A DNA stretch of 64,000 nucleotides. Source: Euschistus heros (Eukaryota; Arthropoda; Insecta; Hemiptera; Pentatomidae). Positions within the stretch are counted from its first letter, which is position 1, and every line of letters starts with the position of its first letter. Location of the stretch: positions 124,001-188,000 of the forward strand of contig RCWM02000147.1 in NCBI GenBank assembly GCA_003667255.2. Reading direction: 5' to 3'. The translations under genes were made by a program, and so were the position numbers. The notes under the pieces were generated by a model. That model saw only the letters and a list, made by a program, of their open reading frames with translations. It was not told where the DNA came from and made no database searches. Below are positions 56,871 through 64,000 of this stretch, piece after piece.

Positions 56871-58031
56871 CTTAAACTTGAAATTTGGTCATTTGGTATT
56901 ATCTTAGAATAAGTGAATGTTTGATCGGGAATTCGTTTCTGATTTATCTCAGTACTGCTTCTTCATAACAATGCCTAACTTAATCGAATTTATTTCATAG
57001 TTTAAATACTATTGAAGCTTTTTTTCTTTTATTTATTTCATCTTTGAATTATAGTGCTTAATGTCTCCCCACTATTAAGCAGTACCCATTGAGATAAATA
57101 AATGCTCAAATAACCCTTTTTTACCCGGCGCGATCATTAGCATTTACAATTAAAGCTGAGGGGGAAAAAAGGATTGCCTAATTTTTATCCTTTAATTACC
57201 GCACACCCAGTCCTTACCACTAATAACACAAACTATAAAGTTGCTCATTAGCAGTTGCTTATGGTTTTTAGTCCTGGTTAATGCCCGTGAGATGATCCTG
57301 TGGGATTAGTTAGGGAGGTATTTAGGAAGCAAATGGGGTTGAGGCTAATGGCGGCCAGAAATTCGACGAAGGGCCGTCCACCAGGTAGTGCCAACCTGAC
57401 CTGTCTGCATCGTCCTGTTCCCTCGCACCGGCCGCTTCTTATTGGAGAGGGGTCACCGTTTGGGTAACGGTTGACGCTAATATTAAACTTTGGCCATAGA
57501 GGAGGTGGATTTCATATAAGAACACGGAACAAAAACATTATTGCTGAATCCATTGACACAAGCGAAACATCAGAAAATGAAACTTTTTGTGCCACAAAAA
57601 ATAAAATGAACGACATACTCTATTCACCATTTACCACAATTACATCCGTTGTACATTTCTTACCGTGGGCCATTGTACTGCTGTGCAATTTACTACGAAA
57701 CAAAACAGATTTGTCTGTTTTTTTTTTGTTGTTTTTTTAATGATACTTACTATTGTATGTGGTGTATGATGGATTCACATTTTTTTAGATGGTTCACAAT
57801 ATTAGCAGCAATCGACTTCGGTGCTTAGAAATAGATTTATCTGAACACAAGTTTATAGAGGCTTATTAAGTATCGCAGGCCAAGTCTACTTGTTAAAGCC
57901 CGATAATTTAATATCTTATTTTATTTTATTTTATTTTTTCTATATTCTCATCACCTATAATGAAGAAACCGCATTTAACTTATAATGAACAATATGTAGT
58001 GTAAATAGCGTGTTTACGGTTCAAGTGTTTA
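56871..58031. other. Mostly unique DNA, GC-richer block at 57120-57470
   Basis: 57120-57470 has higher sequence complexity and GC than its surroundings, with TTTAATTACCGCACACC and GGTAGTGCCAACCTGACC segments and no similarity to any element here. The 57471-57740 reading frame has no recognisable motif. Possible conserved noncoding DNA; unproven. Confidence 0.3.
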
Positions 58032-58264
58032 TGGTTCAAGTTACGTATTTACGTACGCCTCGGGAGATAAGAGACTCAACGGTCAGTCTGGGCCAGACCT
58101 CCCTGGAAGAAGCAGTTAGGCACAAATCTCACCAACTTCATCCTCAAGACTCACCAGCAGGCTGTTTTTTTTTTTATTACTCACCCCTGCCCATGGAATG
58201 ATGAAGCAATGCACCAGGGACCCTCAAGTATGGTAACACTCACAGTAACACGTAACTTGAACCA
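58032..58264. repeat. Small inverted-repeat element (233 bp)
   Basis: TGGTTCAAGTTACGT at 58032-58046 and its exact reverse complement at 58250-58264 bound a GC-richer interior. A related TTTACGGTTCAAGTGTTTA lies just outside the left end. MITE-like, without a clear target duplication. Confidence 0.5.
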
Positions 58265-60423
58265 GTATATAAAAAAAAGGAAAAGAGACATTTAAATTTT
58301 TTTTTGGTATATATTTTAATTTGGTTTGTTTTTGTAATCACAATAGGGGATTTTTTAATATTATTAGGAGAAACCTTTTTTTTAATTTTGTTTATTTCTT
58401 GTTTACACATATATATGTTTTATGTATATAAGTATTTATATTCACTAATTTAAGGAAATATAACATTTTATTTTGGTGTTCATTTATAGTTTCAATTTTC
58501 TTTGTTTTCTTGTCTTTTTATGCCATCATTCTTTTCAGGTTTCCCAATCTTTAAAACTTATGTTTGGGCATTTTTCTAAGTAATTTTTTACCAGCATTCA
58601 TTGGGGTTGGGAACTGTTTTTTTTTCCAAAAGTGAAAAGCCCCCCTCCCCAACACTACTAATAGATTCGAATCTTTTTACAATCATTTTGCAAGATAATA
58701 AACCATTGTTAAACTTAAACGGGACTTGGTCATAGGGAAAATTTTAATAATAAACAAAAGGAAATATGTATGTATATTTGAAAAATCTATCTATATTCGA
58801 ATTGAACACTTAAACAACTTGACCAACAAGCTCTTGGAGTTTTCATCTATTAAACCAAATCTTTCAAATATTTCTATAAATTAAAAAAAAAATTAGTACA
58901 TTTTTTTTTTTTTAAAAAGGAGAAAATGTATTTTTTCCTATAATGATTCAGTTAGTAAGTTAGTTATTATGCTTCTATTGGGATATCTGGAAATTAATTC
59001 AAGATTTCACAATTTCATTAAATTATCTGCCCATCTGCCAAGAGAGTTAGCTTCTTAGGTTTAACGGATTATTTCTTTGTATGGATATCTTCATTTGTCA
59101 ATTCTTTTTTAAACAAAATTTTTTGTTGTATTTTAGTGCTTGAGTATAATCCAGTTTTTACTGGTGTCAAACCGTGATTTCCGCCTGATTTCGTTTTAAG
59201 AGTTTAAGGCTAAATGTCCCCTCTGTATTACCAAATGTTGCCATCACGTAGCGTGTCAAAATAAACAAAATTTGGTCTCCTCCTCAAATCTCAAGGGATC
59301 ATCCGATTTTGGTTCTGTAAAGTTTCTTTTGTTCCATATTTCATTGATGCATCTAGTTAAGAAGACCATACATGTAATATTTACAATTTTAGGTTAAAAA
59401 AAAAACTACTTTCTAGGATTTATTAAAGAAAAGCCAAGTAATAGGCAAGTGTAGAATAATAACATGTAAATATTGGTGGAAAAAAAAAGTTTAATTATGC
59501 GAACAACATCGGCCGAAACACGAAAATACGAAATTTATATACATTTTTTTTCAGGTAGCATCTACATCTATAATGTCTAGACCAGCCTCAAACTACAAAA
59601 TAAAATAAAATTTCAATCGAATGCATCGGTTGTTTTGGAACTTAAAATAGAATTTTCATGATCCAAACTGAAAACTTCGAAAAATTATAAAATTAAACAA
59701 TAATTAAAACTATATAACCAAAAAAACTGCATACTTATTGTAAATATATTTAAAAATGCGAAGTGCATCAACATATAAAAAGGAAAACGGAAAAATCACG
59801 TTAGAAGTTAGGCAGAGGATAAGCGATTATAAAGACCAATGTGGATTCTAATCACCTAACCTGCCGCCGCCAGATACAAAGACTTTTGGTACACCATGGC
59901 TCTAGCCTTATTTTGGAGGGCCTACAACTTTTGTTCTATTTCACTTCCCTAATGATGATTATATTGACTAGAATTATAACATTGTTCATATATAAGGGGA
60001 AAGGATATAAATAAAACCATTATTTTTTTAATTCATTTATATAAAACTAGTTGAAAAAAAAAAAAGGAATCCACAAACAATAAAGTATGTACAAAGTAAT
60101 ATTCATATTACTAATAAAAAATTCAAATTACTTATGCTATATTACTGCACATTGAAAAAAATATATCATGAACAAATATATAAATGTTGCTTATTTTTAA
60201 TAAGGAATAATTATATTATGAGCTGTCTTCATTAAAATTATTTACTTTTTTAATATCCAAATCAAAAAGCTTTAGTACTTTGACTGATTTCGTATAAAAG
60301 TGATCAGTACAAAAAGTTATTGAATTTTTCAATTGAATGAGTTCAATAAAATAACACCAATGTGGGGAACACCAACGCGCAAAGAGGTAAACGCTAGACA
60401 AAAATATTATCATTTTTTATATG
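58265..60423. other. AT-rich DNA, nothing recognised
   Basis: Over 2 kb of AT-rich sequence with T and A runs. No gene, hairpin or element homology is supported; a 65-codon minus-strand frame at 60216-60413 has no motif. Confidence 0.45.
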
Positions 60424-63063
60424 GGGTAAACCAGACAGTTATTGACACCTCAGATAGTTATTGACGGCCTAATCTTTAATTGAAAAAAAATAAGCTTTTG
60501 TGCTAATGTTTAGTTTTTAAAAAAAGGGGAAAATGTTGCTTGTGGATCATAGAAATCAGATATGGTAAATTACTTTCAAAATATGAACACAAACAAAGGT
60601 AATGTAACTTTAATAAAGAAGGCTACTAATTTAGTGATTTAGAAGACGTTTTCTTCTGCTTTCCTTAAGAAACGTCGTCAGTGAATTTTGTATAATTTTG
60701 TTTTAACCGTCCAAATAATTTAAGATGAGTCATTTATTATATTCATGACTTATTATTAAATATTTTAATGCATATTACGAAGTAAAAATTACCAATTTTA
60801 ACCTTTTTTAATGAGGGTGTCAATTACTGGTCATCAAATCTTGCATTAATGTATTATTGACACCCCGTGTCAGTAACTGAATTGCTGTTTTTTCTTTCTC
60901 ATAATAATAATTAATTTATTTTACAAATCAATATCATTTTATGACATAATAATGCTGAAGTAGTTTTTACAATTCTCTTTTTCTTTTTTCTAGTTATTAA
61001 CATCGGTGACGATAACTGAATCTTGTGTCTAATAATCAGCTATTGACACTGTCAAGATTTTGTTGTAGGGTTGAAATACATTTATTTCATTATTAATTCA
61101 TTGTCGTTTTTTTCATTTTGTGGATATTAACGTATAAAATATGTTGCACTGTGGGAACAGATGATTTTACTGAATTGCAGTGATAATGTAACAATTTTAT
61201 TTTTTTTTTTATCTTTTTCAGCTTCGCATTTTATATCCTCATACATCAAAATTATGAAATGTAATGAAAATAGCTTTTATTGTGCAACTAAATAATATAT
61301 ACAATTAAACAATAAATACATACACATTTATCTTCCTTGCACTAGTCTTCCTCTAAGAGGAGTAATGGCCTTACACTTCCCAAGGTGACCAGTCCTACTG
61401 GGAAGGTGGGGTTCCCAATCTGATTCCACTTCTCCCACCATGAATTTTTTTTTTTCTTTGCTGTTCTCCACCATGTTGGGCCAGCCTCTTTTTTGAAGGA
61501 GTCGCTCCATCTCTTTAATTGCCTTCCTCTGTTCCTACTATTGTCATATGGTGTCAACTCGGTTACAATATATGACCACCTGTCGTCAATAGATCTCAAC
61601 ACACGTCCAGCCCATTTCCATTTTAATTTTTTTATAAGCATGGAAGAGTCTTTGAGCCCTGTTTTCGTCTGAATATCAATGCACTTGATCCTATCCTTTC
61701 TTTTGATATTTGCCATACTTCTCTCTATTGTATTTTGCCAGACTCTTACTTTATTTTCTTGAAACTTTGTGAGAGACCATGTTTGGCTTCCATAGGACAG
61801 AACTGAAAAGATACATATTTCAAAAATTTGTTTTTTTAAATACCATATCAACATTGGTTTTCATAATACTCCTTAGTATTTTTCCAACTCTGTGAAATTC
61901 TTCTTTGGATCTCTTTATTTGTTCTATCGGTGAAGGTTACAAGTTGCCCGAGGTAGATGTGCTTGTTAATGTATTCTATGTTATCATTACCCATTCTTAT
62001 TTCTATTTAGTCACTATTTGTCATTAATTTAGTCTTATCATAGTTTGGGACTAGACCTACTTTTTTACATTCTGGTACTAGTTCATTCAACATAGAAACA
62101 ATTTCCTCTCTACTTGTTGCGAAGAGCACAATGTCATCTGCAAAGCGTAGGTTGTTCAGCCAACTTCCATCGATTCTTACTCCTTTTCTTTCCCAGTCCA
62201 GGTTCCAGAAAACCAACTCCAGGACTAAAATGAAGAGAATTGGAGAGAGTGGATCGCCTTGTCTCACACCTTTTTCCACAGGAAAAACATTTCCTTTTCT
62301 TTCCATTTCAATGTATGCTGACATACCTTTATATAGCTGGTCTATAATCTGTATATATCTGTTCTGTATTCCTATATTTTTGAGGGCTTTGGATATACTT
62401 GCGTGATAAATAGAGTTGAACGCTTTTCTGAAGTCAAGATCAAAATTTTATTCTTAGTTAAATAAATATTTTTTGGATTTTTAATAAATTTTGATTTTAG
62501 CAAGTGAACTATTTTATTTCTTGTATGATTTATCTGTCTATTTACTTCCTTGTATTTCCATATGATCAAACAATACTAGTAAAGAATGAAGATTGTGGTA
62601 GAAAATCTGGAAACGTTCATTCCTTTTATGAGTAAATGCAATGTTTTAAATGAGAAACAAATAGAGAAAACACAAAATAAGTTAAGATTACATTGCCCTG
62701 ATCAGGAATACACATCCTTTTAAGTATGTTTAGTAAGATAACATGCTTCAAGTTTCCATTAAATAAATCCAATTGTAATGAAAAGATAAAATAATGAAGA
62801 ATAAATGGGTGTCAATAACTGTGGTGTCAATTACTGATCCGTAGGGTGTCAATAACTGTAATTTGAATTAAGTATTTTTAATTTATAAAAAACTCTCTCC
62901 ACTGATATTTTTAGTCAAAATATTTTGTATGCAGCACAAAGTAAGGTAATTAAAGAATATCCTCAATAAATTTCAAGTTGATTCAACCAATTACAATATT
63001 TTTTTCTTGAATTTATACTATAGGATTTTGCCTTAACGGTGTCAATAACTGTCTAGTTCATCC
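60424..63063. mobile_element. DNA transposon-like element with GTCAATAACTG repeats
   Basis: The 26 bases at 60424-60449 and the reverse complement of 63038-63063 agree at 23 positions (three transitions), ending in AGACAGTTATTGACACC. At least eight further copies of the GTCAATAACTG core, exact or with one or two changes, occur in both orientations near 60454, 60817, 60853, 60870, 61008, 61043, 62809, 62822 and 62840. This is like transposase-binding subterminal repeats. No transposase is seen; the middle is occupied by a LINE fragment. No target duplication could be fixed, so superfamily is unknown. Confidence 0.5.
61260..62450 (-). pseudogene. LINE fragment inside the TIR element
   Basis: Minus-strand RT: LDFRKAFNSIYHASISKAL (near 62430), KGVRQGDPLSPILFILVLE, catalytic LRFADDIVLFA (about 62130), then a stop, frameshifts and the C-terminal frame 61854-61342 (FEICIFSVLSYGSQTWSL, ERSMANIKRKDRIKCIDIQT, LKKLKWKWAGRVLR-like). 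The FADD box is intact. The 3' end on the minus strand has CAATAAAAGC near 61275. 5'-truncated. It resembles a LINE group common in arthropods, but I cannot name its clade. Confidence 0.7.
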
Positions 63064-63789
63064 TATTTTGTGTTGCTGATTAAAAAAAAAAATATATTGT
63101 TTAAAATCTACATTGAACTATGCACTAACCAAGTTACTTTTTATGCCAAGCAAAATAAACCTAGTTCAACAGCTTCAAGCTATAATTTCCTCCAATTTGA
63201 TTAGCCAGGGAGACGATTTATGTCCATAACTAGAATTGCTAACTAAAAGTTTTCTCACCTCCGTTGCATTTTGTGAAACTGAATTTTCAATGGCTAATTT
63301 ATAACTTTACCCCTCGGTGCACCGGTCGCTAGCAGTAGAAATAGAACATACCATTTAGGGGCTGTATTGGTATGAATGACAGAGGTCACGGTTTGACATA
63401 AGTTTAGAAGTGTTCGGGCTTTTTGACACGCTAGTTCTGTTGGTGTTTTTCGAATTGAAAATTTGCCAATTATTACTTGATCATAAATGTAATAGAAAAT
63501 ATTATTTCTTATATAATATTCGTCTTTAGGACATACCGTTTTAGGGAATAAGTTCGTTTAATGAAAAAAAAAAAAAAGAAATTTATTAGTGTTGGGGCTT
63601 TATTTAATTTAGTTATTTAGTTCGAAATTGTAAACTGGTAAAAGCGGTAGGTTATAGGTAAACACATCCATGATCTATAGTCGTTTCCAGGCAGTAACAG
63701 TTTGTAGATTTTCATGGGTTACAGAACAGAACACTAAAACATTTACAGGAATAATGATTACTAGAAAAGTTTATCTCAAGTTCGGGAGT

Positions 63790-63790
<1 letters not shown>
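63064..63790. other. AT-rich DNA, nothing recognised
   Basis: No gene supported. Confidence 0.4.

Positions 63791-63858
<68 letters not shown>
63791..63858. repeat. (A)32 and (TA)n microsatellite
   Basis: A run of 32 A (63791-63822) passes directly into about 18 TA units. It is probably an old poly(A) tail that expanded. Confidence 0.9.
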
Positions 63859-63859
<1 letters not shown>

Positions 63860-64000
63860 GAATTTTTATCGGAATGAAACGTTTCAAAAATGTTTTTAAT
63901 ATATTTATTCATATACCAAACCGTATTCAGATTGTAAGCTAGTAAATATCAATAAATATCCTTTCAACAATTTAGCCACTGAACAGAAAAAAAAATAGAT

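Noticed and set aside
57471..57740. 89-codon plus-strand frame
   Set aside because: No motif, no neighbouring gene signals, and a poly(T)-encoded phenylalanine-rich end. Not supported as a gene.
60430..63063. GTCAATAACTG repeats considered as a CRISPR-like array
   Set aside because: Copies are in both orientations, irregularly spaced and degenerate; transposon ends explain them better.
59160..63440. TGTCAAACCGTGA and GCGTGTCAAAA segments near 59164-59253 and, reversed, near 63385-63434
   Set aside because: The two short matches are in an order that fits neither a simple inverted nor a direct repeat, so they do not define an element.

Overview
The window looks like transposon-dense intergenic DNA from an arthropod, most likely an insect. 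It is AT-rich, full of poly(A) and poly(T) runs, and every recognisable protein-coding segment belongs to a transposable element of a type common in insects: Ty3/Gypsy, BEL/Pao, Jockey-like, I-like, CR1-like and RTE-like LINEs, Tc1/mariner and hAT. I see no host gene, rRNA, tRNA or CRISPR array. Almost every element is broken by stops, frameshifts or deletions, so most coding calls are pseudogenes. Species cannot be told from sequence alone.

Layout. 85-12399: a scrambled array of one Gypsy-like family, with gag, protease, reverse transcriptase and integrase pieces in both orientations. A large inverted repeat (gag to RT, about 1424-4556 against 7450-10540) is centred near 5983. The minus-strand arm is the most complete copy and still has a gag start, a tRNA-Phe-type primer binding site (10897-10914) and an LTR remnant. 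A 407-bp TG...CA repeat interrupts the RT gene at the same point in three places. 12600-19351: a 5'-truncated I-like LINE (minus strand) that split the third copy of that repeat and left a 13-bp target site duplication. 19590-20215: a minisatellite. 20250-24152: a hAT-like small element, an RTE-like LINE tail, a mariner remnant, a Jockey fragment and a 1.7-kb Tc1/mariner element of DD41D type with TA target duplications. 24250-34000: LINE fragments, including a nearly full-length Jockey-like element (minus strand, about 26.1-30.04 kb) and an RTE-like piece nested in another Jockey copy.

33.8-37 kb: a hammerhead-ribozyme-like repeat, a unique stretch rich in TAATTA sites, a 98-nt A run and a large fold-back repeat. 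37165-42027: a young BEL/Pao element with two LTRs about 99% identical and a 5-bp target duplication, but with most of the RT region missing. 42.6-49.7 kb: Jockey 3' fragments and a nearly full-length Jockey-like LINE (plus strand). 50.0-52.6 kb: two hAT transposase remnants with an 84-bp-arm hairpin between them. 53.2-56.0 kb: a CR1-like LINE tail and decayed Jockey pieces. 56.2-60.4 kb: a second hammerhead-like repeat and AT-rich unique DNA. 60424-63063: an apparent DNA transposon with 26-bp terminal inverted repeats and many internal copies of a GTCAATAACTG motif, holding a LINE fragment.

The elements do not work together as a pathway. They record nested insertions: Gypsy rearrangement, then the 407-bp repeat, then the I-like LINE; and Jockey, then RTE-like LINE. 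The most interesting signals are the repeated rearrangement junctions in the Gypsy array, the hammerhead-like motifs, the GTCAATAACTG element, and the BEL/Pao deletion derivative that carries an unexplained open linker.
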